From: Marinomonas primoryensis
GTDB lineage: Bacteria; Pseudomonadota; Gammaproteobacteria; Pseudomonadales; Marinomonadaceae
Reading direction: 5' to 3'
DNA: 40,000 nucleotides
NCBI RefSeq assembly: GCF_013372285.1
Contig: NZ_CP054301.1
Span: forward strand, 3,765,001-3,805,000
Position 1 is the stretch's first letter; each line of letters opens with the position of its first letter. This document shows, one piece after another, positions 8,661 through 16,580 of the stretch. The translations under genes were made by a program, and so were the position numbers. A model generated the notes under the pieces. It saw only the letters and a program-made list of their open reading frames with translations, had not been told where the DNA came from and did not search any database.

Positions 8661-10560
8661 GAGAAGTGCTTCCTAAGCGGGAATACGCTGAATGTTGAGG
8701 CAAGATAAGCTCGAAGGTTACTGGCCAAGCCGTGTCAGCACGATGTTGAATATGGCCGCCATGCGCATCGACAATACGGCGCACGATGGCTAACCCTAAA
8801 CCGCTGCCACCAGCGCGTTTAGTCATGAAGGACTGAAACAACGCCTCGCCTTGTAGACTGTCATCGATTTCTGGCCCATTGTTGTGCACGTTAATCACCA
8901 CAGAGTCCGCGTTCATGCTCGCCTCGATGCAGAGCTTCCCATCCGGCTGATTGCGTGAAAACGCCACGGCGTTGTCGATCAAATTAATAAAAACTTGTTG
9001 CAGGCGCTGCGGATCGGCTTCCAGCTCTATCGATTCGGCGATGTTCACCTCGCAGGAAACACCTTCTAACTGAGCCTGCGTCAAAATGCTCTTCACCAAA
9101 GCTCGCAATGGCGTTGTGCTGATTTGCAGCGTTAATCCACCAGAATACACCAACATATCACTGACCAAACGATCCGCGCGTTTCAGTTGGGTTTGAATAT
9201 GCTGACGAGTTTCTGGCGGCGAGTCGTAAGCCGCCATGGCGATAATATTGAGTGGATTACGCAATTCATGCGCCATGGCCGCTGACAAACTACCGAGCTC
9301 AACGAGATGCTGTTCATCCAAGCGTTTCCGCTCCGCAACCGCCAACGCCAAAGAGCGTTCCAACAAACCACAGCTGGTCGAAAACAAGGAGCCAAACACT
9401 TCTGCCGTCAGTCTCATTCCCGGGCTCGCATCATTCCAGCCAAGCAATAAAAAGCGCCAGCCCGACTCGGATCGAAAAACACTGAGCGCCAATGTTTGAC
9501 CGTCGTCTACGTACGCCTTACCCACAGAATCCAAGCTTATGTCTACGTTTTGCCTGATCTGAGAAGACAGTAAACGCTCACCAATACTAATCAGCTGAGT
9601 CCAGTCTTGCGCTTCTTTTAACTGACTCGACCAAACTTCCAGCACGGTTTCATTCAATACCGCGCCAGGGTAAATAACACGTGAGATAAGTCGATTTAGT
9701 GGCTGATAAATCAACGCCGACATCACTAACATCAACAGGGAATACAGCCACAATTGCCAGCTCGGAACATCCGCCAGCGCCTGCAAACCAACCCGCCCAG
9801 ACACCACACTGATCACGGCGATCAAACACAGAATAACCAACATCATCGCCACCCAAAGCAAAGCACGGTTGGCAAAGGCATTGACGGAAAGAATTTGATA
9901 GCGCACCACGGCGTAAACCAAGAGCAGTAAATACGTCGGCAACAACAGCATGGGATACGGAAACCAGCTGATACCAAAGGAAGGAAACACAAAGCTGGTT
10001 GCTAACAACAACCCCCAAGCACCCACACCAAACATGGCGAGAATCGAACGTTTTTTATTGCCCGAATGACGATACCAGCCGAACAACAAAACACCGTGCG
10101 CCAAGATGCCGATTAAGACGGTATACGCCAGATTCCACGTTCCTGCATCGGTGAAAATAAAGAATGAGCGCGTGTCTAAGGTGCCAATGGCGTCGCCCGC
10201 ACCCATCCACCAGCTTTGTAATACCACTACAACACTGGCGGCGTAAAACCACGGAATGGCTTGCAGCAGTCGATCGAGCATAACCTCCTTCGCCGCACCA
10301 GAATTCACAAACCGGATGGCAAAATGCAGGAAAAACGTCGGCATCAGCGGGTTCGCCAAAATAATGTAAACCCCCATTTTCTCATAACCTTGAAACAACA
10401 CGACATGGCCAAAACACCAAATGGCCATCATGATGGCAAAACCCGCCAAGGCTTGCAGATCACCCTGTTTACGGGCGCGCCACAGCAACCAAGCCGCCAC
10501 TAAAAAACCGCACACGCTGGAAACCAACATGGCCACTTCGAACATCAATGAGAGCGTCAA
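8647..10560 (-). CDS. Membrane sensor histidine kinase with multi-TM N-terminus, partner of the sigma-54 regulator
   Basis: 637 residues. The first ~295 hold about nine membrane segments, resembling 7TM/multi-TM sensory modules with little periplasmic sequence, so the signal is probably in the membrane (for example quinone or energy state; inference). After a GAF-sized linker (about 300-400) comes the H-box AAMAHELRNPLNII with His431. The N-box (FINLIDNAVAF) and the G-box (GSGLGLAIVRRIVDAHGG) follow. TTG at 10560 is preceded by GAGG at 7-base spacing on the minus strand. The in-frame ATG at 10545 lacks any ribosome site, so I favour TTG. The GAGG lies inside a 17-base palindrome (10563-10579), suggesting that regulator binding could also affect this gene. 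It is co-transcribed with the regulator downstream. Confidence 0.93.
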   Translation of the reverse strand: MTLSLMFEVAMLVSSVCGFLVAAWLLWRARKQGDLQALAGFAIMMAIWCFGHVVLFQGYEKMGVYIILANPLMPTFFLHFAIRFVNSGAAKEVMLDRLLQAIPWFYAASVVVVLQSWWMGAGDAIGTLDTRSFFIFTDAGTWNLAYTVLIGILAHGVLLFGWYRHSGNKKRSILAMFGVGAWGLLLATSFVFPSFGISWFPYPMLLLPTYLLLLVYAVVRYQILSVNAFANRALLWVAMMLVILCLIAVISVVSGRVGLQALADVPSWQLWLYSLLMLVMSALIYQPLNRLISRVIYPGAVLNETVLEVWSSQLKEAQDWTQLISIGERLLSSQIRQNVDISLDSVGKAYVDDGQTLALSVFRSESGWRFLLLGWNDASPGMRLTAEVFGSLFSTSCGLLERSLALAVAERKRLDEQHLVELGSLSAAMAHELRNPLNIIAMAAYDSPPETRQHIQTQLKRADRLVSDMLVYSGGLTLQISTTPLRALVKSILTQAQLEGVSCEVNIAESIELEADPQRLQQVFINLIDNAVAFSRNQPDGKLCIEASMNADSVVINVHNNGPEIDDSLQGEALFQSFMTKRAGGSGLGLAIVRRIVDAHGGHIQHRADTAWPVTFELILPQHSAYSRLGSTSHDTK

Positions 10561-10562
10561 AC

Positions 10563-10579
10563 TGTAAACCTCGTTTACA
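10563..10579. promoter_or_regulatory. Palindromic enhancer-like site 1 (putative sigma-54 activator binding site)
   Basis: Perfect palindrome TGTAAAC-CTC-GTTTACA. Its 15-base core GTAAACCTCGTTTAC matches the second site (10598-10612) at 14 of 15 positions. The centre lies about 103 bases upstream of the -24 GG of the putative sigma-54 promoter, a normal distance for an upstream activating sequence. It also covers the ribosome site of the divergent kinase gene. Assignment to the neighbouring NtrC-type regulator is inference. Confidence 0.65.
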
Positions 10580-10592
10580 CCAATAAGTGGAG

Positions 10593-10617
10593 GAATCGTA
10601 AACCTCTTTTACGATTC
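10593..10617. promoter_or_regulatory. Palindromic enhancer-like site 2
   Basis: Perfect inverted repeat with arms GAATCGTAAA / TTTACGATTC and a 5-base spacer. The inner 15 bases repeat the core of site 1 with one change. The centre-to-centre distance between sites is 34 bases, a little over three helical turns, and this site is about 69 bases upstream of the -24 element. Paired palindromes at this spacing are typical of NtrC-family activators. Confidence 0.65.
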
Positions 10618-10671
10618 ACGCAAAGTTAAAAATTATTCCTTTAAAATCAAATAGATAAGACTCTTAAAAAC

Positions 10672-10688
10672 TTGGCCTGACGATTGCT
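10672..10688 (+). promoter_or_regulatory. Sigma-54 (-24/-12) promoter of the cytochrome bd operon
   Basis: TTGGCCTGACGATTGCT carries the invariant GG and GC at the required 12-base offset and the TTGCT of the -12 element. It deviates from TTGGCACG at two positions in the -24 block. The predicted transcript start is near 10699, giving a ~50-base leader before the small peptide gene at 10749. The adjacent sigma-54 activator gene strengthens the call. Confidence 0.65.
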
Positions 10689-10706
10689 GTTAGATAAGTA
10701 ACTTTA

Positions 10707-10720
10707 TTGATCTATCTCAA
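10707..10720 (+). promoter_or_regulatory. FNR/ANR-like box upstream of the oxidase genes
   Basis: TTGATCTATCTCAA matches the FNR consensus TTGATnnnnATCAA at 9 of 10 defined positions. Its centre (10713.5) would sit near +15 of the sigma-54 transcript. It would be near -41.5 of a start around 10755, where CATTAT at 10745-10750 could act as a -10 element. Oxygen control of cytochrome bd genes by FNR/ANR is well established. The dual-promoter reading is inference. Confidence 0.5.
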
Positions 10721-10748
10721 TCTTTTTCTTATTAACGGAGCAGGCATT

Positions 10749-10865
10749 ATGAATACTGGATTTTTTATGACCGAAATCATCGCACTTCTCAGCATTGTGG
10801 GTTTGGCATTATTTCCTTTGGCATGGCAGCAAATGCGCACCATTAGAATCAACAAGAACACCTAA
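10749..10865 (+). CDS. Small membrane peptide leading the cytochrome bd operon (38 aa)
   Basis: A 38-residue open frame from ATG 10749 to TAA 10865, with GGAG at 10737-10740 in good position. The sequence has one hydrophobic span, roughly residues 9-25 (IIALLSIVGLALFPLAW). It ends in a basic, polar tail (QQMRTIRINKNT), which predicts a single-pass inner-membrane peptide with its C-terminus inside. It lies 56 bases before cydA on the same strand and downstream of the sigma-54 promoter. I do not recognise a family. It could be an accessory subunit of the oxidase, a leader peptide or a signal partner of the membrane kinase. It is too short for homology by eye, but the ribosome site and position argue that it is real. 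Confidence 0.6.
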   Translation: MNTGFFMTEIIALLSIVGLALFPLAWQQMRTIRINKNT

Positions 10866-10921
10866 TGATTTACGACTTATGCCATTCATTCGTTCCTTCT
10901 GTTAAATAGGTTAATACTAAA

Positions 10922-12376
10922 ATGGACCTCGACGTCGCCATCTTATCTCGCATCCAGTTCGCTTTTACGGTGAGCTTTCATATCATTTTTCCCAGCATCA
11001 CCATTGGATTGGCCACGCTGATTGCGATTTGGGAAGGCTTGTGGCTGAAAACCCATAACCCTTACTATTTACAGCTCGCTAAATTTTGGATCAAACCTTT
11101 TGCCATCACCTTCGGCATGGGCGTGGTCTCCGGCATCGTGCTGTCTTACGAATTTGGTACCAACTTTTCTAAGTTCTCTGTGATCACTGGCGCGGTGCTT
11201 GGCCCATTGATGGCGTATGAAGTCTTAACCGCCTTCTTCATGGAAGCCGGATTTTTGGGTGTAATGCTATTTGGCTGGCAGCGAGTCGGTCGTAAGCTGC
11301 ATTATTTCTCTACCCTTGTGGTCATGACTGGTACTTGGATTTCTGCATTTTGGATCATTGTGGCGAACTCTTGGATGCAAACCCCCACCGGCTACAAAAT
11401 CATTAATGGCAAATTTGAAGTCGAAAGTTGGATGGAAGTCATCTTCAACCCTTCTATGCCTTACCGACTCACTCACATGGTCGTCGCGTCATTGATCACC
11501 GCGACCTTCGTGGTGGCTGGCATTAGCGCGTATTACTTATTGAAAAAGAAGAACATTCCTTTCGCAAAAAAAGGCTTGTCCATGTGTATGTGGTTCGCAT
11601 TGGTGCTAACACCGCTGCAAGCATGGATTGGCGACATGCACGGTTTGAACGTGAGAGAGCATCAACCAACTAAACTCGCTGCGATGGAAGGCATTTGGTC
11701 AGCTGAAGAAGAAAACGTGCCACTGTTGCTGTTCGCTATGCCTAACATGAAAACCGAGTCCAATGATTATGAAGTTGGTATTCCCAATCTCGGCAGCTTG
11801 ATTCTGACACACTCTTGGGATGGCGCAGTGCAAGGTTTAAAAGCCGTTCCACCAGAAGACAGACCCAATGTACCGCTAGTATTTTGGTCTTTCCGTGTCA
11901 TGGTGGGTATTGGGTTTGGCATGATGGGCATCGCTGTTTTGGCGTTGTTATTACGTCGCAAAGGTCGCTTGTTCGAGAATAAACCCTTCCTTGCTTTGGT
12001 CACGCTATTTACGCCTATGGGTGTCATTGCGGTTCTCGCTGGCTGGTACGTGGTCGAGATCGGTCGACAACCTTGGATCGTCTACAACTTGGTACGTACT
12101 TCTGAAATCGTTTCGCCGTTACCGCCGGAGCGCGTGCTCTTTACTCTGATCATGTTTGTGATTATTTACAGCTTACTGATCGGCGTTTATCTCTACTTTA
12201 TGCGTAAGCTTATTAAAAAAGGGCCGCCGTCAATGGAAGCACTAGAGCAACAACTCATCGGTATGAAAGCACCGGGTTACGCGTTGGCTTGGGTGAAAAC
12301 ACTGCAACATAAAGAACTGCAAACTAACGAACCACAATCTAACGAATCACAAAACAAAGAACAGGGAGATAAATGA
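10922..12376 (+). CDS. cydA: Cytochrome bd ubiquinol oxidase subunit I (CioA type)
   Basis: Haem-bearing subunit of the bd-type terminal oxidase of the inner membrane, which oxidises quinol and reduces oxygen to water. 484 residues. The N-terminus LSRIQFAFTVSFHIIF carries the haem d/b595-side histidine (His20). EVLTAFFMEAGFLGVMLFGW holds the conserved acidic residues of the proton channel, and GWYVVEIGRQPWIVY is the family signature. The Q-loop between the GDMHGLNVREHQPTKLAAMEG region and the next helix is short, so this is the cyanide-insensitive CioA-like class, near 488 aa, rather than the long-Q-loop E. coli CydA. The C-terminus has a Q/N/E-rich tail. The gene overlaps cydB by a few bases. 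It is probably controlled by the divergent sigma-54 two-component pair and an FNR-like protein. Confidence 0.97.
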   Translation: MDLDVAILSRIQFAFTVSFHIIFPSITIGLATLIAIWEGLWLKTHNPYYLQLAKFWIKPFAITFGMGVVSGIVLSYEFGTNFSKFSVITGAVLGPLMAYEVLTAFFMEAGFLGVMLFGWQRVGRKLHYFSTLVVMTGTWISAFWIIVANSWMQTPTGYKIINGKFEVESWMEVIFNPSMPYRLTHMVVASLITATFVVAGISAYYLLKKKNIPFAKKGLSMCMWFALVLTPLQAWIGDMHGLNVREHQPTKLAAMEGIWSAEEENVPLLLFAMPNMKTESNDYEVGIPNLGSLILTHSWDGAVQGLKAVPPEDRPNVPLVFWSFRVMVGIGFGMMGIAVLALLLRRKGRLFENKPFLALVTLFTPMGVIAVLAGWYVVEIGRQPWIVYNLVRTSEIVSPLPPERVLFTLIMFVIIYSLLIGVYLYFMRKLIKKGPPSMEALEQQLIGMKAPGYALAWVKTLQHKELQTNEPQSNESQNKEQGDK

Positions 12377-13386
12377 TGGATTTGGCTCTTTTCTACTTCC
12401 TTGTCTTAGGTTTCGCCATTTTTATGTACGTGTTGCTGGATGGCTTCGACCTAGGCATTGGCATTCTCTACCCTTGGTTTAACCAAGATGGCGAACGCGA
12501 TCACTTAATGCGTTCTATTTCACACGTTTGGGATGGCAACGAAACGTGGCTGGTGTTTGGCGGTGTGGTGTTATTTGCTGCGTTCCCGGCTGCTTACGCT
12601 GGCATTACTTCAACCTTTTATCTGCCCATTATGTTGATGCTGTTTGCGCTGATCTTTCGCGGTGTAGCGTTTGAATATCGCTTCAAGTCCGACACGTCTC
12701 GGCCTTATTGGGATTTTGCCTTTAGCGCTGGCTCGGCGGTTGCGGCGTTTTGCCAAGGCATGTTGCTAGGTTCACTCGTACAGGGCGTTCCGGCCGATGT
12801 CGACAGCTTATCCAGCTTGCATTGGTTAACACCGTTTTCTATTCTCACTGGGTTTTCCGTGATGGCAGGTTATGCATTATTGGCAGCGTGTTACTTGTTC
12901 ATGAAAAGTCGCGGCCGCATTCAAGCCCACTCGGCCAAACTGGCAAAGCGGCTCTTGCTCATCACTATTTTAGCCATGATCATTGTGAGTTTATGGACGG
13001 TGGCCAGCCAAGTGGACATTCGTCAGCGCTGGTTTTCTGGCTTCAACTTTTTATGGCTGTCACCTTTGCCTATCATTACCTTGGTTGTCGCCGTGTTGGC
13101 GTGGAGAGACTTGAACCGTCATTCCGTCGGACAAAGCCATCACGAAGATCGCCCATTTTGGTATGCAGCCACGCTCTTTTTACTCGGCTTTGCCGGTCTC
13201 GTTGTCGGATTATTTCCTTACCTGATACCAAGACAGTTAACCTTTATGGACGCCGCGTCACCAGACAGTAGTTTGCTTTTTCTCTTGCCCGGCATTTGTA
13301 TTTTTGTGCCGCTTATTTGCGCTTACACCTTTTGGGGTTATCGCGTGTTTGCAGGCAAAGTGGAAGATTATCAGGAGGGCTACTAA
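12376..13386 (+). CDS. cydB: Cytochrome bd ubiquinol oxidase subunit II (CioB type)
   Basis: Second core subunit of the bd oxidase. 336 residues, close to CioB (~335) and shorter than E. coli CydB (379). About eight or nine membrane helices are visible. The N-terminal LDGFDLGIGILYPW and DHLMRSISHVWDGNETWLV motifs are diagnostic for CydB, and FRGVAFEYRFK follows. Two adjacent ATGs exist (12373 and 12376). GGGAG at 12364-12368 is best placed for the second, and either overlaps the cydA stop, indicating coupled translation. The stop TAA shares its last base with the ATG of the next small gene. Confidence 0.96.
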   Translation: MDLALFYFLVLGFAIFMYVLLDGFDLGIGILYPWFNQDGERDHLMRSISHVWDGNETWLVFGGVVLFAAFPAAYAGITSTFYLPIMLMLFALIFRGVAFEYRFKSDTSRPYWDFAFSAGSAVAAFCQGMLLGSLVQGVPADVDSLSSLHWLTPFSILTGFSVMAGYALLAACYLFMKSRGRIQAHSAKLAKRLLLITILAMIIVSLWTVASQVDIRQRWFSGFNFLWLSPLPIITLVVAVLAWRDLNRHSVGQSHHEDRPFWYAATLFLLGFAGLVVGLFPYLIPRQLTFMDAASPDSSLLFLLPGICIFVPLICAYTFWGYRVFAGKVEDYQEGY

Positions 13387-13520
13387 TGCTAAAACGCCTC
13401 AAAGCAAAACTGGCCAAGCTCAAATCGTGGCAATGGTTTTTACTTCTCTATTTAGTGGGCTTTGTCGTCGTGTTCTCGGCGTCGTATAGCATTAAACTAT
13501 TGATGACGGGATTGCCTTAG
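13386..13520 (+). CDS. Small bd-oxidase-associated subunit, DUF2474/CydX-like (44 aa)
   Basis: A 44-residue single-pass membrane protein whose ATG overlaps the cydB stop (TAATG), preceded by GGAGGG at 13375-13380. A basic amphipathic N-terminus (LKRLKAKLAKLKSWQW) leads into one hydrophobic helix (FLLLYLVGFVVVFSASYSIKLLM). Position, length and the W-then-helix layout fit the small subunits found with bd oxidases: CydX in E. coli, and the DUF2474 type beside CioAB. Such subunits stabilise the haem site. The gene is followed by the operon terminator. Family assignment is by context and form, not by alignment. Confidence 0.85.
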   Translation: MLKRLKAKLAKLKSWQWFLLLYLVGFVVVFSASYSIKLLMTGLP

Positions 13521-13543
13521 CCGCTTGTCTTGCTCAAACAAAA

Positions 13544-13578
13544 AAGCCGCCCACTCAATCAAACTTGAGGGGCGGCTT
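13544..13578. terminator. Bidirectional terminator between cydAB operon and TRAP permease
   Basis: A stem of AAGCCGCC with GGCGGCTT, extended inward by CTCAA/TTGAG around a 6-base loop. An A-run precedes it and TTATTT follows, so it can stop transcription from both the cytochrome bd operon and the convergent TRAP permease gene. Confidence 0.88.
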
Positions 13579-13602
13579 ATTTCGATCAATCAAACTAGCT
13601 GC

Positions 13603-15540
13603 TTACGCTTTTGCTGTTTCCAAGGCGTTTATCTTAGGTTTGATACAAGCTTTAGCAAGTAACCCAATAAACAATAAACAACCAAGAGCACGTGCCGCGA
13701 TAATCATAGTTGACGTATCGATTGCCGCTGCAGGCCAAGCAATGAGCACCGCTGCGACAATATACAACAATCGAGTCATCCACGATAAGTTCTCACGCAA
13801 CCAGCCGGAAAAACCAATGCTCATCGACATCGTCGCCAAAGTGGCAAAGGTGATCGCGGCCACAATACTTTCCGTCGAACCAATCAACAACACGCCCGGC
13901 ATGGTAACAAATAAGAACGGTACCAAGAGTTTTACAAAGCCTAAACGCATGGACTCCACCGCCGTTTCATTTGGCTCCGCACCCGATATTGTCGCCGCCG
14001 CATAAGCCGCCAAGGCAACCGGCGGCGTAATGGCAGACACCAAACCGAAGTAGAAAATGAACATATGCGCTGACAAGGTTTCCATGCCTAATTGCGTCAT
14101 CGCTGGCGCAACCAATACCGCGAGCAATAAGTACGCCGCGGAAGTGGGCAATCCCATGCCAAGAACAAACGACGCCAAGGCGGTAAGTAATAAAACAGCC
14201 CACAAGTTTCCATCGCCAAGCTCGATGATTAAACCAGATAACATCAAGCCCATTCCGGTTAAGTTCAAGATCCCAATGACCACACCCGCCGCCGCAACAG
14301 CGGCAACAATGGGCAAGGTGTTAGACAGGGTCTCTTTACAGGCATCAATAAGATCGACAAAGTTAATCCGCGTGGCTTTCTTCCAAGGACACACCAGCAA
14401 CCCTGCTAGAATCCCCATGACGGCAGCTTGTGTTGGTGACTTTCCGGAGATCATCAGCGAGATCAATACCACCAGCGGCAGCAACAAATAGCTTTTTGTT
14501 CTCAGCGTTTCAAGCAGTAACTGCAAGCCCGCTTCTGTATCTCTTGCTAAGTTAAGGCGCCCTGCTTCTAGACGAACAGCAATCATCAAAGCCAGAATAT
14601 AAAGCAAGGCCGGCACTAACGCCGCCAGCGCCACTTCGGCGTAAGGAATACCAATCATTTCCGCCATCAAAAAAGCCGCAGCGCCCATGACTGGCGGCAT
14701 AATCTGCCCAGCTGAAGACGCGGCGGCTTCTATCGCTCCGGCTAATTTGGCGCTGTAGCCAACACGCTTCATTAAAGGAATCGTAAAGGTGCCTGTTGTC
14801 ACAACATTTGCCACCGCGCTGCCATTAAGTGAGCCCAATAGAGCGCTGGATAACGCCGCCGACAAACCCGGGCCACCTTGCACTCGACCTGTCAAACCAC
14901 GCGCTAAATTAACAAACACTTCTCCCGTGCCGATCTTGGTTAAAATGGCACCAAACAAACTAAACAAGAAAATATACTCAACGGCGACGCCCATCGGTAC
15001 ACCGTAAACACCCTCGGTTGATAGCATTAACGTTGAGGCAAAACGACTTAGATCGTAACCGCTGTGGCCGTATTTCCCAGGAATCAAATCGCCAAAATAA
15101 GCGTACAGAAACGCCGCCGTCATTAAGGTGATCAACGCCCAACCAACGGCCATTCTGACAAAGACAAACACCACGGCAATCAAGGCCAAAAACACCCACT
15201 TATCCTGCCCAATCGACATGGCACCACGCATGATAATGTCGATATAGTAATGCCATAAATACGGCCCCGGCACTAACGCGATCAACGCCAATAGATAAAA
15301 AGCACTTCGACTCGCGGCACTTTTGTATCGCAGCGCGTAAAACAACATGGCTGCGCCAGCGACTAAAGAGAAAAACAAAGATCTTAATAGCAGCGCTGTA
15401 ATACCGCCATAATAGGCGCCATAAAGTACAAGCCCAGCAATGCCCACGGCAATAACACTAAACAGGATAGAAACCGACAGACGTTCCTTTTTACCGGCAA
15501 AAGTAGATTCGAGCTGCAAACTTTGTAGGCTTGTTTTCAT
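13603..15540 (-). CDS. TRAP transporter fused permease (TAXI family, DctQM-type)
   Basis: Inner-membrane secondary transporter of about 645 residues in which the small (Q) and large (M) TRAP permease subunits are fused. The N-terminal third has extra helices. The M domain shows conserved segments such as TGTFTIPLMKRVGYSAKLAGAIEAAASSAGQIMPPVMGAAAFLMAEM (positions roughly 245-290) and GMGLPTSAAYLLLAVLVAP. These are characteristic of the TAXI/4TM-12TM TRAP group that drives solute import with an ion gradient. AGGAG precedes ATG 15540 at 8 bases. The cognate binding protein lies 10 bases upstream on the same strand, so the two are one operon. The substrate cannot be read from the sequence; TAXI systems are linked to dicarboxylates and glutamate in characterised cases. 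Confidence 0.95.
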   Translation of the reverse strand: MKTSLQSLQLESTFAGKKERLSVSILFSVIAVGIAGLVLYGAYYGGITALLLRSLFFSLVAGAAMLFYALRYKSAASRSAFYLLALIALVPGPYLWHYYIDIIMRGAMSIGQDKWVFLALIAVVFVFVRMAVGWALITLMTAAFLYAYFGDLIPGKYGHSGYDLSRFASTLMLSTEGVYGVPMGVAVEYIFLFSLFGAILTKIGTGEVFVNLARGLTGRVQGGPGLSAALSSALLGSLNGSAVANVVTTGTFTIPLMKRVGYSAKLAGAIEAAASSAGQIMPPVMGAAAFLMAEMIGIPYAEVALAALVPALLYILALMIAVRLEAGRLNLARDTEAGLQLLLETLRTKSYLLLPLVVLISLMISGKSPTQAAVMGILAGLLVCPWKKATRINFVDLIDACKETLSNTLPIVAAVAAAGVVIGILNLTGMGLMLSGLIIELGDGNLWAVLLLTALASFVLGMGLPTSAAYLLLAVLVAPAMTQLGMETLSAHMFIFYFGLVSAITPPVALAAYAAATISGAEPNETAVESMRLGFVKLLVPFLFVTMPGVLLIGSTESIVAAITFATLATMSMSIGFSGWLRENLSWMTRLLYIVAAVLIAWPAAAIDTSTMIIAARALGCLLFIGLLAKACIKPKINALETAKA

Positions 15541-15550
15541 GATGGCGCTC

Positions 15551-16486
15551 CTATTTGCCGCTTACTTCATCGAAGTATTTTTTCGCACCAGGGTGCAACG
15601 CAATCGGCGTGTACTTCGCCGTTTTTAAGGAGATCGCTTTCGCTTGTGGATGAATCTGCCCAAGCTCGTCTAGATTGTCGAAAATCGCTTTAGTGATGTT
15701 ATACACCGTGCTCTGATCTTCCTTGCCACTGGTAAAAAAAATCGCAGGATCGTTAATCATGGTAACGGGGGAAGTCTGGTCTGGGTACGTTCCAACAGGA
15801 AGCGAGTAAGCTTGATAGAAAGGGTACTTTTGAATCAAACTTTCTAACTTCTCGATCTTGGCAGACAGCAGTTTCATCTCGGTTTGTGAATCCAAATCGA
15901 TCAATGACGCTGTAGGCGCGCCCGCTAATACAACGGTCGCATCCACTTGTCCGTTTATTAACGCTTTGACACCTTCATTGTAAGAAAGAAAACGCGGCGT
16001 GATGTCTTTAAACACCCCATATTCTTGTAGCAAACGCGTCGCCAATACGGCTGCATTACTGCCTGGAGGCCCCATGCTGACGCGCTTGCCTTTCAATTCT
16101 TCGAACGAGTTAACACCGGTACCCGACTTAGTCGCGATTTGAAGCACCGCAGGATACAAATAGGCGATGCCCGCCACATCCAATGGCCCACTGACTTTAA
16201 ACGGGCCTTGGCCTTTTTTAGCTTCATACAGTGTTGAAGAGGAAGACAAGCCTAAGGTCATTTGACCTGCGGCAACGCGGTGATTGTTTTCAACCGACGC
16301 GCCCGTGACTTCCGCTCGCGCCGTGGTGTTATCCATGTGCTTATTAATGCTTTCTGAAATCCCAGCACCGATGACATAAAATAAGCCGCCTGTTCCGCCC
16401 GTTCCAATGGAAACGCGATCAGCCGCCATAGCGGAAGTGACCAAAGTGGCGCATAACGCGCTCGCGATGAATACTTTTTTAAACAT
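15551..16486 (-). CDS. TAXI-family TRAP periplasmic solute-binding protein
   Basis: Periplasmic receptor of the TRAP transporter encoded immediately downstream. The signal peptide MFKKVFIASALCATLVTSAMA is cleaved before ADRVSIGTGG. GTGGTGGLFYVIG at the mature N-terminus is the TAXI hallmark, followed by KGKRVSMGPPGSNAAVLATRLL. 311 residues, normal for the family. I start at ATG 16486 because GGAG lies 7 bases upstream. The ATG at 16498 is in frame but overlaps this ribosome site. Expression may be controlled by the two-component system encoded just upstream. Confidence 0.95.
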   Translation of the reverse strand: MFKKVFIASALCATLVTSAMAADRVSIGTGGTGGLFYVIGAGISESINKHMDNTTARAEVTGASVENNHRVAAGQMTLGLSSSSTLYEAKKGQGPFKVSGPLDVAGIAYLYPAVLQIATKSGTGVNSFEELKGKRVSMGPPGSNAAVLATRLLQEYGVFKDITPRFLSYNEGVKALINGQVDATVVLAGAPTASLIDLDSQTEMKLLSAKIEKLESLIQKYPFYQAYSLPVGTYPDQTSPVTMINDPAIFFTSGKEDQSTVYNITKAIFDNLDELGQIHPQAKAISLKTAKYTPIALHPGAKKYFDEVSGK

Positions 16487-16580
16487 GGGTTTCTCCATTA
16501 TTATTTTTGTTGTTTATATTGCAAGGTCACTGTAACGAGGAAACCTTTCACCAACCTTTCATGGCGCATCAGCAACACAT

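Noticed and set aside
13565..14491. Long plus-strand frames across the TRAP permease
   Set aside because: Antisense shadows of a strongly coding minus-strand gene; compositions are atypical.
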